This document shows, piece by piece, positions 14,531 to 24,500 of a DNA stretch of 64,000 nt. The notes beneath the pieces are model-generated. The model saw only the letters and a program-made list of their open reading frames with translations. It was not told the origin of the DNA and did not search any database. The DNA is from Spirosoma utsteinense (GTDB lineage Bacteria > Bacteroidota > Bacteroidia > Cytophagales > Spirosomataceae), in contig NZ_VFIA01000024.1 in NCBI RefSeq assembly GCF_014282275.1, positions 35,471 to 99,470 of the forward strand, given 5' to 3'. Each line of letters begins with the position of its first letter. Position 1 is the first letter of the stretch. A program made the position numbers and the translations under genes.

Positions 14531-15970
14531 CTATTGGGTTGACCGTAGCTTACTCCGCTTCCGGCCATAGGCGAAGTAGATAACCAGGCCAATAGCCAGC
14601 CAGGCCACCAGCCGGAGCCAGGTGTCGCCGGGCAGTGAGATCATCATGATCAGACACGTTATGATGCCCAGAATAGGCACCACCGGTACCCAGGGCGTAC
14701 GAAACGAGCGGGGCGCATCGGGTTGTTTTTTGCGAAGAATCAATATCCCCAGGCAAACCATGACGAAAGCCAGCAGCGTACCAATACTCGTCATCTCGCC
14801 AACTACCCGAATAGGCACGAAGCCGGCAAACAGCCCGATAAACACGCATAGAAGCACGTTCGCTTTCCAGGGTGTACGGAAGCGCGGATGCACCTCCGAA
14901 AACGTCCTGGGCAATAAGCCGTCGCGGCTCATCGAAAAAAACACCCGCGACTGACCCAGTAAATCGACCAGAATGACGGAGGTATACCCAATCAGGATGG
15001 CCCCGATAATGAGCTGCCCCAGCCAGCGGTACGGCGTTTTCTCGATGGCAATGGCTACCGGAGCCGCACTGTCTTTAAACTCCGTGTAGTTGGCCATACC
15101 GGTCATGACATAACCGAACAGTACAAACAACACGGTACACACCACCAGCGACCCAAGTATACCGATGGGCATATCGCGCTGCGGATTTTTGGCTTCCTGA
15201 GCCATGGTAGCGACAATATCGAAGCCAATAAATACGAAGAAAACGACCCCTGCCCCACGCAGTACGCCACTCCATCCGTATTCTCCAAATACACCCGTAT
15301 TGGCCGGAATATACGGTTGGTAGTTGGCCGGGTCGATGTACTGCCAGCCGAGTGCAATGAACACAAGCACCACCAATACCTTGAGCGCCACCACGATGGC
15401 GTTGAACAGCGCCGACCCCGACGTGCCGCGAATGATGACGCTGGTAACTACGACCACGATCAGTACGGCGGGCAGGTTTATATAGCCCGATACGATCGAC
15501 CCATCGGTTCCGGTAGCCGTCTCAAAGGGCGATAACATGATCTGGGGCGGCAGGTGCAAGCCATAATAGCTCAGAAACCGGTTCAGGTACTGCGACCAGC
15601 TGATGGCCACCGTTGCCGCTCCAACCGAATATTCCAGGACCAGATCCCAGCCGATGATCCAGGCAAACAGTTCGCCCAATGTGGCGTAGGCGTAGGTATA
15701 GGCACTGCCCGACACGGGTACCATGGCCGCAAACTCGGCATAGCATAACGCACTGAAGGCACAGCCAACAGCAGCTACTACGAACGAGAGCGTTACGGCC
15801 GGACCGGCGTGGTTGGCAGCCGCAATGCCGGTCAATGAGAACAGACCGGCACCAATGATGACACCTATGCCGATGGCAACCAGGTTGAAGGCTCCGAGCG
15901 ATCGTTTGAGCGTGGTGGCATCGTTTACGGCCGCTTCCTGCCGCAGCAGGTCAAGAGATTTTATACGCAT
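14531..15970 (-). CDS. APC-superfamily amino acid permease (CAT/YfnA-like)
   Basis: The 479-aa product has about 12 membrane helices. The first carries the APC binding-loop motif GIGVIIGAGLFSLTG, followed by GPAVTLSFVVAAVGCAFSAL. It is likely a cationic or general amino-acid transporter of the inner membrane. I chose ATG 15970 (MRIKSLDLLRQEA) because the longer frame from 16024 adds a tail atypical for the family and runs into the susD terminator hairpin. Confidence 0.88.
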   Translation of the reverse strand: MRIKSLDLLRQEAAVNDATTLKRSLGAFNLVAIGIGVIIGAGLFSLTGIAAANHAGPAVTLSFVVAAVGCAFSALCYAEFAAMVPVSGSAYTYAYATLGELFAWIIGWDLVLEYSVGAATVAISWSQYLNRFLSYYGLHLPPQIMLSPFETATGTDGSIVSGYINLPAVLIVVVVTSVIIRGTSGSALFNAIVVALKVLVVLVFIALGWQYIDPANYQPYIPANTGVFGEYGWSGVLRGAGVVFFVFIGFDIVATMAQEAKNPQRDMPIGILGSLVVCTVLFVLFGYVMTGMANYTEFKDSAAPVAIAIEKTPYRWLGQLIIGAILIGYTSVILVDLLGQSRVFFSMSRDGLLPRTFSEVHPRFRTPWKANVLLCVFIGLFAGFVPIRVVGEMTSIGTLLAFVMVCLGILILRKKQPDAPRSFRTPWVPVVPILGIITCLIMMISLPGDTWLRLVAWLAIGLVIYFAYGRKRSKLRSTQ

Positions 15971-16024
15971 ATAAGAATAAAAAAACAGTGGATCGACAGA
16001 CCCGGATCTCCACGAAGAAAGCAT

Positions 16025-16079
16025 CGGGGGTATACTGCCCGAAGCCGGAAAGCCGCCGGACTTCAGACAGCATACCCCG
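16025..16079. terminator. Imperfect hairpin downstream of susD
   Basis: CGGGGGTATACTG and CAGCATACCCCG pair with several interior mismatches around a CCGG...CCGG core, about 45 bp beyond the susD stop. It is probably the end of the susCD transcript. Confidence 0.4.
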
Positions 16080-16121
16080 CTGCCAGATCGTATTCAATGG
16101 CTCGTGAACCTATGTGCAGGA

Positions 16122-17540
16122 TCAATAGCCCGGGTTTTGCGGAAACGTTGTCGGGTTGTTATACGTGTCGATTTCAGACTGCGGAATGGGGTAAACGAGT
16201 CGGCTGGCCGGTACCGTAATGCCCGTTACTTTCAGGGCGTCAACGGCTTTACCGGTGCGCACGAGGTCGAACCAGCGGTCGTTCTCCAGCGCCAGCTCCA
16301 GCCGCCGTTCGTTGATAACGGCATCGCGGAATGCGGCCTGCGTGCCCAGTTGCGCCTGCGTATAGAGCGGTACGCCTGCCCGTGCCCGCACTTGGTTCAG
16401 GCTGGTAAGGGCATCTGCGTTAAACTGAATCGCACTTTCACTCAGGGCCTCGGCATAAAGCAGCAGCACGTCGGCATAGCGCAGAACGGGGAAGTCGTTG
16501 CCAACATCGTTTGTCGGTGAAAACTCATCGTAAAACTTCCGGGGTACCACGTTCACGTTGCTGGGAACGGGAATCTGTACCGTGAGCGGCAGCCGCTTGT
16601 CGCCGGCGGGATAAGCCGCCCGCAGCGATGGCTCGATGTTGTCGCCGATGTTGGTTCCGTACCACAGGCTGTGGCCCTCGGGCAGCGCCCCACCGACGCC
16701 TTTTTTGAATTTCACGGCAAAGACGATTTCGGCGTTGTTTTTATTATTCACCGCAAATACATCGGCAATGTTGGGTAGCAGACGGTAGGTCCCCGCGCTG
16801 ATCACGTCGCGCAGCACCGGCACCGCCTGACTGAACTTCTTCTGGGTGACATACACCTTACCCAACAGTCCTTTTGCCGCGCCTGAGGTAGCCCGGCCCA
16901 CATCGGCACCGGTATAACTGGCGGGCAGGTTGGCTGCGGCATCGGTCAGGTCTTTTTCGATGGCAGCATACACCCCAGCCACGTCGGTCCGCACATACGA
17001 GCGGGAATCGGCGGTGGTCCCGGCGGTCAGCACCAGCGGCACATTACCCCACAACCGAACCAGGTTAAAATAAGACAGCGCCCGGATAAACTGGGCTTCG
17101 CCTTTGTAGCGGGCCTTCAGGGTGTTATCCATCGTCACGGCGTCGATCTTGTCCAGGATCAGGTTGCTGCGGTTGATACCCGTATACAGACTGCCCCAGG
17201 TGTCGCGCAGGACCGAGTTGGTCGTTGGTTCAATGAACCGGTCGATGTTGTAGCGCAGCCCGGCGTTCGACGAGGGGTCGTTATCCAGTACATTGTCGCT
17301 CCGGGCCTCGAGCAGCGTATTGAAGTCCCCGCCATACTGGTTAGCCGACTGCAACACATCGTAAGCCCCGTTGACGGCATTACCGAAGTCGTTGGCGGTC
17401 TGGTAAAAGTTGGCGACGTTGGGCTGCGACAGCGGTTTCAAATCCAGAAAATCCTTCTGGCAGGCAGTGAGGCCAATGAAGGCGACAGCGGCTACGGAAG
17501 CTGACCGGGTAACCGTGCGAAAAAATGAGTTGTTGTTCAT
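16122..17540 (-). CDS. SusD/RagB family nutrient-binding outer-membrane lipoprotein
   Basis: The 472-aa product has a lipoprotein signal ending GLTACQKD (lipidated Cys). SusD landmarks follow: FLDLKPLSQPNVANFY, RALSYFNLVRLWGNVPLVL, RYADVLLLYAEAL, LNQVRARAGVP and NERRLELALENDRWFDLVRTG. It lids the SusC channel on the cell surface and binds the substrate glycan or peptide. It lies 13 bp after susC. No glycoside hydrolase or sensor gene is adjacent, so the substrate is unknown. Confidence 0.93.
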   Translation of the reverse strand: MNNNSFFRTVTRSASVAAVAFIGLTACQKDFLDLKPLSQPNVANFYQTANDFGNAVNGAYDVLQSANQYGGDFNTLLEARSDNVLDNDPSSNAGLRYNIDRFIEPTTNSVLRDTWGSLYTGINRSNLILDKIDAVTMDNTLKARYKGEAQFIRALSYFNLVRLWGNVPLVLTAGTTADSRSYVRTDVAGVYAAIEKDLTDAAANLPASYTGADVGRATSGAAKGLLGKVYVTQKKFSQAVPVLRDVISAGTYRLLPNIADVFAVNNKNNAEIVFAVKFKKGVGGALPEGHSLWYGTNIGDNIEPSLRAAYPAGDKRLPLTVQIPVPSNVNVVPRKFYDEFSPTNDVGNDFPVLRYADVLLLYAEALSESAIQFNADALTSLNQVRARAGVPLYTQAQLGTQAAFRDAVINERRLELALENDRWFDLVRTGKAVDALKVTGITVPASRLVYPIPQSEIDTYNNPTTFPQNPGY

Positions 17541-17553
17541 GGTCGTTGAGCAG

Positions 17554-20500
17554 TTAGAAGCTGAGGTTGATACCGACCGACGTAGTGCGGGCCAGTGGAT
17601 AGGTGCCGTAGTCTTCCCCGGCCGAGAGGGCGTTATCGGGGCGGCTGCTCACTTCCGGATTGTAGCCCGTGTACTTCGTAAATGTGAACGGGTTCTGGGC
17701 GCTGACGTAAACGCGGGCACGCGTCAGATGCAGTCGCTGCATGAAGGCGGTAGGCAGCGAGTAGCCCAGCGTAATGGTCCGGATGCGTACATACGAGCCG
17801 TCTTCGATATGCCAGGTCGATATTTCGCCGTTGGAGCCGGTCTGTAGCCGGTTGGCGCGGTTGTGCAGCCCATCGCCGGGATTGGCTTCCGACTGCCAGC
17901 GGTTGAGGGCGCCCCTAAACTGGTTGCCGTTCCCTTCGCCGTTGTAGATATACCGCCGGATCAGGTTCAGGATCTTGTTGCCCTGCACACCCTGCAGCGT
18001 AACGCCCAGGTCGAAGCCACTGTAGGTGAAGCGGTTGGTGAAGCCGAACGTATATTTTGGAAAGTAGCTGCCCGTAACGGTACGGTCGCTGCTGAAATCG
18101 ATCCGGCCATCACCGTTGGTATCGATGAACCGGAAATCGCCGGGTTTGGTGGTGGCGGTATGCGGGTATGCATCGACTTCGGCCTGGCTTTTGAATACGC
18201 CGTCGTATACCATCGTATAGTACTGCCCCACGGGTTCGCCGATGCGGGTGATGAACTGCGCCCCGGCAACTCCGCCCGAGACAAGGATGGGATCGCCCGA
18301 CGCGCCCAGGGCCCGAACCCGGTTGCGGTTGGTGGCGAGGTTAGCACTGGCCGTCCAGCCGAACTTGCCAAAGGTCTGCTGCGTACCGAGTGTGAACTCA
18401 AATCCCTGGTTATTCACTTTTCCGATGTTCTGGAGTTCGGTACTGAACCCCGACGTGCGCGGCACGGGCACGTTCAGCAGCAGGTCGGAGGTGTTGGCGT
18501 TGTAGTAATCGACGGTCAGGCTCAGCCGGTTTTTGAAGAAGTTGGCATCGAAACCAATGTCGAGCATGGCCGTTTTTTCCCACTTCAGTTTGTCGTTGGC
18601 TGAGTTACCGGGTGCCAGTCCGCTCACGATGGTTTCGGGCCCGAGCACGTAGTTCTGGTAGTTGAGCAAACTGACCGAGCCATAGTTGGGGATCTGGAAA
18701 TTACCCGTCAGGCCGTAGCTCCCGCGCAGTTTCAGGTCGCTCAGCCAGTTGGACGATTTCAGGAACGGCTCCTGCGAGATGTTCCAGCCTGCCGATACGC
18801 TCGGGAAATAGCCCCAGCGGTTGGCCGCCCCGAAACGCGATGACCCATCGGCCCGGATAGCCGCCGACACCAGGTACCGGCCGTCATAGTCATACTGAAC
18901 CCGACCCAGATACGACAGCAGCGACCACTCCTGAATGTCGGAGCTGCCCGACGTAACCTGCCCGGCGTTGAGCGTCTGGACCAGGTCGTTGGGGTAATTG
19001 GTAGCGGTTAGTTCGCTGGCGGTCCGGCGGTCTTTCTGAGCCGAGAAACCCGCCAGCCCCGACACGTTGTGCAGTCCGAAGCTCCGGTTATAGTTCAGCG
19101 TATGTTCCACCAGCCAATCCACGTAATTCTGCGTCCGCGAGAAGCCAGTTGGTATCGACGGCCCTTTGCGGTCCCGGATCTCAACGGTCGACGGGCGGTA
19201 GTAATCGCGCTGGAAGTTGTTGATATCGGCACCTACGTTGAGCCGGTAAGCCAGTCCCTTCGTGATCTCGTACTGCGCGTAGGCATTGCCCAGCAACCGG
19301 ATCTGATTCAGCTTGTCGCTCACTTCGTTGGCTACGGCCACCGGATTCAGGATCGACGTAGCCCCGTAGCCCCAGCCGTTGGCATCGAAATTATAGGTGC
19401 CGTTGGCGTTATAAACGGGAAAGACAGGAGCCATCTGCACGGCCAGACCAATAACGCCATCGGCCAGGTAGGGACCTTCTGCTTTGATCAGGTCGTGGTG
19501 TGCGTAGGTTGGGTTAAAGTTGAAGCCAACCGTTAGTCGGCCACTTTTTATGTCCAGGTTGGCGCGGGCGCTGTAGCGTTTGAAGCCCGAGTTGATCACC
19601 GTCCCCCGCTGGTCGAGGTAGTTCCCCGATACATAGTACTTGACGTTGGCCGTTCCCCCGGCAATGGACAGCGTATGGTTCTGGATGGGTGCCGTCCGGA
19701 AGATCTCATCCTGCCAGTCGGTACTGGTCAGGCCCGACTGGCCCGACAGGTAAGGCGTCACCTGGGGCGGGATGAGCGTACTTGGCGATCCGACCCCTTT
19801 TTCCCGAACGCTGTTGGGGTCGCTGGCGCTACCGGTTGGGTTGCGGTCCAGGTAGGCGGTGTTCTTGCCTTCGACATTGAGTTGTGCATACTCGTAGGCG
19901 TTCAGCAGATCCAGCTTTTTGGTCACCTGCTGAAACCCGACATACGTATCGTAGTTGATTATCGTCTTGCCTTCCCGGCCGCGTTTGGTGGTCAGCAAGA
20001 CAACCCCGTTGGAGCCCCGCGAGCCGTAAATGGCAGCCGCCGAGGCATCTTTCAGGACTTCGATACTTTCGATATCGTCGGTATTGATCGTACTCAGCAC
20101 GTTGATCGGATTATCGGGAAACTGCGTACTCGTGCTGCCGGTGGCGAACTTGGTATCCCGCGAGAGCGGAATGCCGTCGATCACATAGAGTGGGTCGAGG
20201 CCCGCGCTGATGGACCCGGTACCGCGCACCCGCACCTGCAAGGCCGCCCCCGGTGCTCCCGATGTCTGCGTCACCTGCACACCCGCAATTTTAGCCGCCA
20301 GCGCCTGATCGAAACTGGCAACGGGCTGGTTGGCAATGTCACGCGCTTTCACTGAGCCGATGGCCGTGGTAATGTCGCGCCGGTTCTGGACCCCATACCC
20401 GACGACGACGACCTCGCTGAGGGCGTTGTCGGAACTGGTCAGTTTCACATCCACCACCGATCGGTTACCGGCGGCCTGTTCGAGCGGCTGGTAGCCGATG

Positions 20501-20763
20501 AAGGAGAACACCAGCGTTGGCGCGGTTGTAGCGACGCTGATCCGGTACTTTCCCTGCGCATCGGTGGTAGCCCCCGTGTTGGTACCTTTGACCTGAACCG
20601 TAGCCCCGGCCAGTGTCTCGCCGGATGCAGCATCGGTAACGGTACCCGTGATAGTCGCCGTTTGGGCCCAGGCGATTGAGTTGGCTGTCAAAAGACCCAG
20701 CATGAGCATCCAGAGCCATTGCCGATGGCTAATCAATTGGCGTTTTCGTAACGTGTTGAGCAT
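17554..20763 (-). CDS. SusC/RagA family TonB-dependent outer-membrane transporter
   Basis: The 1069-aa product has a signal peptide (LLTANSIAWAQ), a carboxypeptidase-like domain (ITGTVTDAASGETLAGATVQV), the TonB box region SEVVVVGYG, a plug domain (IANQPVASFDQALAAKIAGVQV, IESIEVLKDASAAAIYGSRGSNGVV) and a 22-strand barrel ending in SVGINLSF. With the SusD lipoprotein it imports oligosaccharides or peptides across the outer membrane using TonB energy. I prefer ATG 20763 (MLNTLRKRQ) to 20775. The decayed end of another susD lies directly upstream. Confidence 0.95.
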   Translation of the reverse strand: MLNTLRKRQLISHRQWLWMLMLGLLTANSIAWAQTATITGTVTDAASGETLAGATVQVKGTNTGATTDAQGKYRISVATTAPTLVFSFIGYQPLEQAAGNRSVVDVKLTSSDNALSEVVVVGYGVQNRRDITTAIGSVKARDIANQPVASFDQALAAKIAGVQVTQTSGAPGAALQVRVRGTGSISAGLDPLYVIDGIPLSRDTKFATGSTSTQFPDNPINVLSTINTDDIESIEVLKDASAAAIYGSRGSNGVVLLTTKRGREGKTIINYDTYVGFQQVTKKLDLLNAYEYAQLNVEGKNTAYLDRNPTGSASDPNSVREKGVGSPSTLIPPQVTPYLSGQSGLTSTDWQDEIFRTAPIQNHTLSIAGGTANVKYYVSGNYLDQRGTVINSGFKRYSARANLDIKSGRLTVGFNFNPTYAHHDLIKAEGPYLADGVIGLAVQMAPVFPVYNANGTYNFDANGWGYGATSILNPVAVANEVSDKLNQIRLLGNAYAQYEITKGLAYRLNVGADINNFQRDYYRPSTVEIRDRKGPSIPTGFSRTQNYVDWLVEHTLNYNRSFGLHNVSGLAGFSAQKDRRTASELTATNYPNDLVQTLNAGQVTSGSSDIQEWSLLSYLGRVQYDYDGRYLVSAAIRADGSSRFGAANRWGYFPSVSAGWNISQEPFLKSSNWLSDLKLRGSYGLTGNFQIPNYGSVSLLNYQNYVLGPETIVSGLAPGNSANDKLKWEKTAMLDIGFDANFFKNRLSLTVDYYNANTSDLLLNVPVPRTSGFSTELQNIGKVNNQGFEFTLGTQQTFGKFGWTASANLATNRNRVRALGASGDPILVSGGVAGAQFITRIGEPVGQYYTMVYDGVFKSQAEVDAYPHTATTKPGDFRFIDTNGDGRIDFSSDRTVTGSYFPKYTFGFTNRFTYSGFDLGVTLQGVQGNKILNLIRRYIYNGEGNGNQFRGALNRWQSEANPGDGLHNRANRLQTGSNGEISTWHIEDGSYVRIRTITLGYSLPTAFMQRLHLTRARVYVSAQNPFTFTKYTGYNPEVSSRPDNALSAGEDYGTYPLARTTSVGINLSF

Positions 20764-20821
20764 AAAATAGTACAATTAAAAGAGGTTGCATAAACCCGGC
20801 GGGTAACCTCCCCACCGGCCA

Positions 20822-21075
20822 ATAATCCGGATTTTGTGTACGGTCCGAATGAGCAGCAATATCGGCAAATGGGATCGGAAGTAGCCACTTTCGTTCATCT
20901 GTAATGCCCAAAACCGCACCGCCCCGTCCGGACAAGGTCGAACCAGCAATCGGCTTCGAACGCAAATTCCACCCGCCGTTCGTTCTCCCACCGCCAGCAG
21001 CAGGGCGTTGGCAGTCGATGCTGTAACTGCGGGTAAGCCGGTCCTGTTCTGAATGATATTCAGGTCGGTTTATGA
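20822..21075 (-). pseudogene. Decayed 3' end of another susD gene
   Basis: Pieces of a SusD C-terminus are legible in three frames: DLNIIQNRTGLPAVTAS, then WENERRVEFAFEADCWFDL, then AVLGITDERKWLLPIP with QNPDY at the end. Joining them needs a deletion of about two bases near 20988-20993 and one extra base near 20918. The expected stop after NPDY is read-through (TGG). It lies upstream of susC on the same strand, so it is what remains of an earlier SusCD pair. The upstream limit is uncertain. Confidence 0.7.
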
Positions 21076-21409
21076 GGGAGATAAAGGCTGGTGTAGGTTG
21101 CAGCGTAGACGGACTACCCGGCGCACTCGGGTACCCGTTGTTCTGGTCGGCAATGCGGTAGGTGGTGAGTTCCGGCCCACCGTCCGGCACCCCGGAATTA
21201 GCCTGTACCTGCACGTACGCACTGAGTTGATTGCGGTTTGTAAAACTGAGGTCTGCCAGGACTGGAGGTCAATTTCCGCCAACGAGTTGCCGCTCATTGG
21301 CGGAAATTATTTTTTACCAACCACCGGTTGCCGCCGGAATCGGTTGGTTCTTCACCAATTTTTGTTCGGGAAATATGCATTCCGGTAACCGTAGCGTAGG
21401 TCGACGGAG
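21076..21409. other. Non-coding gap between susD remnant and carbonic anhydrase gene
   Basis: It holds the hairpin at 21271-21308. One minus frame around 21090-21240 (AYVQVQANSGVPDGGPELTTYRIA) is readable but I do not recognise it. It may be more debris from the lost SusCD locus. Confidence 0.35.
21271..21308 (+). terminator. Hairpin with plus-strand T tract
   Basis: Arms 21271-21282 and 21297-21308 (12 bp, perfect) with a 14-base loop, followed on the plus strand by ATTTTTTA. It lies downstream of the minus-strand carbonic anhydrase gene, but the T tract faces the other way. Confidence 0.45.
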
Positions 21410-22009
21410 CTACGCGGCCCGACCCGCTTCGGTGGCTTCGGGCACTTCGATGAGCCGTCCGGTTTTCACGTCGTAGATATAGCCATAAACCGGAATATCA
21501 CCGGGTACGAGCGGATGGCGTTTGATGCGCTGCACGTCTTCCGTTACACTGTTGGCGAGGTCGCTGATGGTCAGGAACGAGATGAACTTCGCTTCGTCCG
21601 ATCCACCGTCTTCGGTCACGTTATGCCAGCCCGTCTCATCGACCCGCGCCGTTTTCAGGCTCGTTGCCAACAACCCCCGAATCACATCGTCGGTGAAATA
21701 TTGCATTCCACAGTCGGTGTGGTGAATGACAAACCATTCGCGGGTGCCGAGCAACTTATACGAGATCACCAGCGAGCGGATCGCATCGTCGCTGGCCCGT
21801 CCACCAGCATTGCGAATGACGTGGGCATCGCCTTCGGCCAGACCCGCGTACTTCGCCGGATCGAGCCGGGCGTCCATACAGGTCAGAATGGCAAAATGAC
21901 GACCCGGCGGCAACGGAAGGCTCCCTTTGTCCCCAAAATTCTCAACGTAGTGATCGTTTGCGGTCAGGACTTCCTGTACCAGCGGACTTTGTTCGGTTTG
22001 TGTTGACAT
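21410..22009 (-). CDS. Beta-carbonic anhydrase, short divergent type
   Basis: The 199-aa product has zinc ligands in [10 protein letters not shown] (Cys-x-Asp-x-Arg) and VIHHTDCGM (His...Cys), plus [18 protein letters not shown]. This matches the Rv1284-like branch of beta-carbonic anhydrases, distinct from the enzyme at 11451-12110. It stands alone, without a transporter gene, and is probably a cytosolic CO2/bicarbonate converter. Confidence 0.9.
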   Translation of the reverse strand: MSTQTEQSPLVQEVLTANDHYVENFGDKGSLPLPPGRHFAILTCMDARLDPAKYAGLAEGDAHVIRNAGGRASDDAIRSLVISYKLLGTREWFVIHHTDCGMQYFTDDVIRGLLATSLKTARVDETGWHNVTEDGGSDEAKFISFLTISDLANSVTEDVQRIKRHPLVPGDIPVYGYIYDVKTGRLIEVPEATEAGRAA

Positions 22010-22082
22010 GATTTGCGGGAAATTTAGTTTGTTTTTGGTAGTGAATGGTGTGTCGATGTGTAGGGTGGGGATAGTGGCAGGT

Positions 22083-22117
22083 GGTTATGGGTGGTGAACC
22101 CGACACCACCCATAACC
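22083..22117. terminator. 14-bp perfect hairpin after the PhyH-like gene
   Basis: Arms 22083-22096 and 22104-22117 with a 7-base loop, 19 bp beyond the stop of the minus-strand gene at 22136. It probably ends that transcript before the carbonic anhydrase gene. Confidence 0.5.
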
Positions 22118-22135
22118 GCGTTTACGTTCGCACCA

Positions 22136-22963
22136 TCAATCCTGAATCCGCTTGGCGAAGCGGTGGTAAAAAGGCGTTTTACTGGCGGCATGCTTGAACT
22201 GATAATCGCCGGTAATGATAGGGATGTACATGACCCGACGGCGGCTGGCCGCACCGATGAACGGCGACTGCTCGACCCGGTGCCACAAGCTGCCGTTGTG
22301 GATGGTCAGGTCACCCGCTTCGATGTCGAACCCTACTTCGCGCGGGTCGGGCCGGTGATCGATAAACTGCCGCTTGCGGAAGATCGTCATCAGCGCATTC
22401 TGCCGGTGGGTGCCAGGCAATACCCGCAGACCACCGTTGCGTTGCGGGCAGTCGTCCAGGTGCAGCCCTACATTAAGCATCGGCCGGATACGCTGGCCCA
22501 GGAACAGATCCCGCGGGCTATCGGTATGCCAGCCCATGCGCGAGAAATTGCTATCAGGTGTTCGAACGTAGTGGTTCACCACCAACCCATCCTTTTCTTC
22601 GGGGCTGATGCGACCTTCGTAGGGAGCCAGCAGTTGGGTCAGGCCCTGTATCCGCTCATCGTCCAGAAACTCGCTGAGTATCGGGCTGAACAGAGACGTA
22701 AACGAAAACCGCTGAACGATGCGTTTGCCATTTTCGTCGCGGCCGAACTTGAGGGGTGTCCCGTTTATCTTGTCGACGTCTTCGGCAAGCCAGTTCGCTT
22801 CGACCCGCTGGATTTCCCGCAGAAACGTCTGCACCGTTGTCCGGTCGACAAAATTTTTGAGGTGGATAAACCCATTTTTAGTAAAGAAGTCAAGCTCTTC
22901 GGTGGATAGCACACGGGTAAGCTCAGGCGCAAACGTATTGGTCGGTGTCAGCATTGGCAACAT
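22136..22963 (-). CDS. Phytanoyl-CoA dioxygenase (PhyH) family oxygenase
   Basis: The 275-aa Fe(II)/2-oxoglutarate enzyme carries the iron-binding His-x-Asp in GWHTDSPRD, a distal His in IHNGSLWHRV and a 2-oxoglutarate-binding Arg in the basic segment SRRRVMYIP. The N-terminus ELDFFTKNGFIHLKNFVD is the usual PhyH opening. Bacterial members hydroxylate varied small molecules, so the substrate is unknown. ATG 22954 is an alternative start. Confidence 0.85.
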   Translation of the reverse strand: MLPMLTPTNTFAPELTRVLSTEELDFFTKNGFIHLKNFVDRTTVQTFLREIQRVEANWLAEDVDKINGTPLKFGRDENGKRIVQRFSFTSLFSPILSEFLDDERIQGLTQLLAPYEGRISPEEKDGLVVNHYVRTPDSNFSRMGWHTDSPRDLFLGQRIRPMLNVGLHLDDCPQRNGGLRVLPGTHRQNALMTIFRKRQFIDHRPDPREVGFDIEAGDLTIHNGSLWHRVEQSPFIGAASRRRVMYIPIITGDYQFKHAASKTPFYHRFAKRIQD

Positions 22964-23016
22964 ATAGTTAAGAAAGCCTGATTAACAGGCAGACGTAGAT
23001 AGGTACTGAATTCGAT

Positions 23017-23949
23017 TTAATGATCGCCAAAAACCTTTTCGCCAGCCGTCACCGGTACGGCCAGGCGGTTCTGTTTCGGCGGCAACGGACAGGTAGCAAA
23101 AGGCGTGAAGGCACAGGGAGGGTTGATGCTCTGATTGAAATCCAGCGTTGTCAGACCGTCGGGGCCGGGTTTATCGGCGTATAGGAACCGGCCGGAACCG
23201 TACGTTTCGTGCGTATTGGTGGCATCGCCGAACAGAATGAATAGTTTATCCTCTCCCTCGCCAACGGCATCGAGCCGGTAGGATTTCCCCGCCAGCGTAA
23301 ACACCAGCGTACCGGCCAGCGGCTGCTGCGACGTTTGCCCGGTAACGTCCAGGATAGGGATTGTTCGGGCCACTGTCGGTTTTTCGAGCCGGGCGCTGAC
23401 CCGGTAGGTTTCATTGGCCGGAAAGCGGTCGATGCCTTTGAACTCACTTAGCAGCGGGTTCTCCAGATCGCGCAACCGAACGGCATAGCGGTCCCCTCGC
23501 TTGATGACGAACCAGCGCAGCGAGCCATGCGCCAGCGTGACAGGCTTTGCGAGGTCGGCCGCGAAAACGGTCGTTGCGCCTGGAATTGGTTTCCCGTCCA
23601 CTTCTACTACGGTTCCGGGTGCGGCCTCAAACTGAACGACCCCTTTGGTTAAGTTGAAAACGCCCAGTTGGGCAGGAGTCTTCCCGGCCGGAAAGGTGAG
23701 GTCATTGCCGGGGTTGGCACCCGCTTCGTTGGTCCCTTCTTTGAGCCAGAAAAGTCCGGCCAGATTAAGCCAGCCATTCTCACCCTTCAGCGACTCGACC
23801 CGTTTCTGGTGCCAGCTATCGAGTTGTTGACGGTAGGCCGGGTCCTCGGCCCGAAAACCCGCTAAAGCAAGCAACGTAAGTCCCCACAGTATAAAGAACG
23901 TCCGTGCGTAGGGATTGACAGGTCCGGTTTCTACTGGTAATTCGTCCAC
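23017..23949 (-). CDS. DUF1684 family protein, membrane-anchored or secreted
   Basis: The 310-aa product has a hydrophobic segment near residues 17-33 (TFFILWGLTLLALAGF) and the DUF1684 pattern: WHQKRVESLKGENGWLNLAGLFWLKEG, RDLENPLLSEFKGIDRFP, RFLYADKP and FNQSINPPCAFTPFATCPLPP. The function is unknown; the conserved NPPCAFTPFATCPLPP segment with two Cys is the family hallmark. Confidence 0.88.
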   Translation of the reverse strand: MDELPVETGPVNPYARTFFILWGLTLLALAGFRAEDPAYRQQLDSWHQKRVESLKGENGWLNLAGLFWLKEGTNEAGANPGNDLTFPAGKTPAQLGVFNLTKGVVQFEAAPGTVVEVDGKPIPGATTVFAADLAKPVTLAHGSLRWFVIKRGDRYAVRLRDLENPLLSEFKGIDRFPANETYRVSARLEKPTVARTIPILDVTGQTSQQPLAGTLVFTLAGKSYRLDAVGEGEDKLFILFGDATNTHETYGSGRFLYADKPGPDGLTTLDFNQSINPPCAFTPFATCPLPPKQNRLAVPVTAGEKVFGDH

Positions 23950-24413
23950 GATTCAGTTGATTTATGTAATGTGTCTGGTGCTCTTTTTAATAACTGGTGG
24001 CGTTATATAGTCTGCTGTCTCGATAATGGATACAGGAAGCCCTCGTAACGACGCCGTATATTGGCCTGATAAACCCACCAAAAACAGAAAGAAAATAGTT
24101 ACTGAACGTTATCACAAACCATTATCCTGTTTATTCTATCTACAAAGTAGATTACTCTGGTAAATAAATAAGCCAGTTGAATAGCTGACTGTCAAGGGGT
24201 AATGCGACAAAAGTGAGACACAAAATTTAGTTCTGCAAGAAAAAGATAAAAAAATGATTTTCAATTAGTTATGTAATAGTCTATCGGGATTACGGACTAT
24301 TCGCGACACTGGCAAGGGTGCCAGCCTGAAGACCTTCACAGTCAGTTCGATAAGCCAGTTACCGGGTGCCTATATCGTTGACATTGCCTTCTTCTACTGA
24401 ACAGGATCGTTTA
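23950..24413. other. Non-coding gap of about 460 bp
   Basis: AT-rich with stops in all frames. It contains the promoter region of the DUF1684 gene by position. I found no clean consensus promoter and no repeats. Confidence 0.4.
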
Positions 24414-24419
24414 AAACGG

Positions 24420-24466
24420 CGTCCCCGAAACGTTTCCAGTTATACGGTCGAAACGTTTCGGGGACG
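24420..24466. terminator. 17-bp perfect hairpin after the efflux permease gene
   Basis: Arms 24420-24436 and 24450-24466 with a 13-base loop, 34 bp beyond the stop of the minus-strand efflux operon (24501). It is likely the operon terminator. Confidence 0.55.
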
Positions 24467-24500
24467 GTATTACTTGCAGTCTGCAATAACAGCCGTTTGG

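Noticed and set aside
20729..21214. A 161-codon minus-strand ORF upstream of susC
   Set aside because: It starts in unrecognised sequence and drifts across the frames of a decayed susD, so it is pseudogene debris, not a gene.
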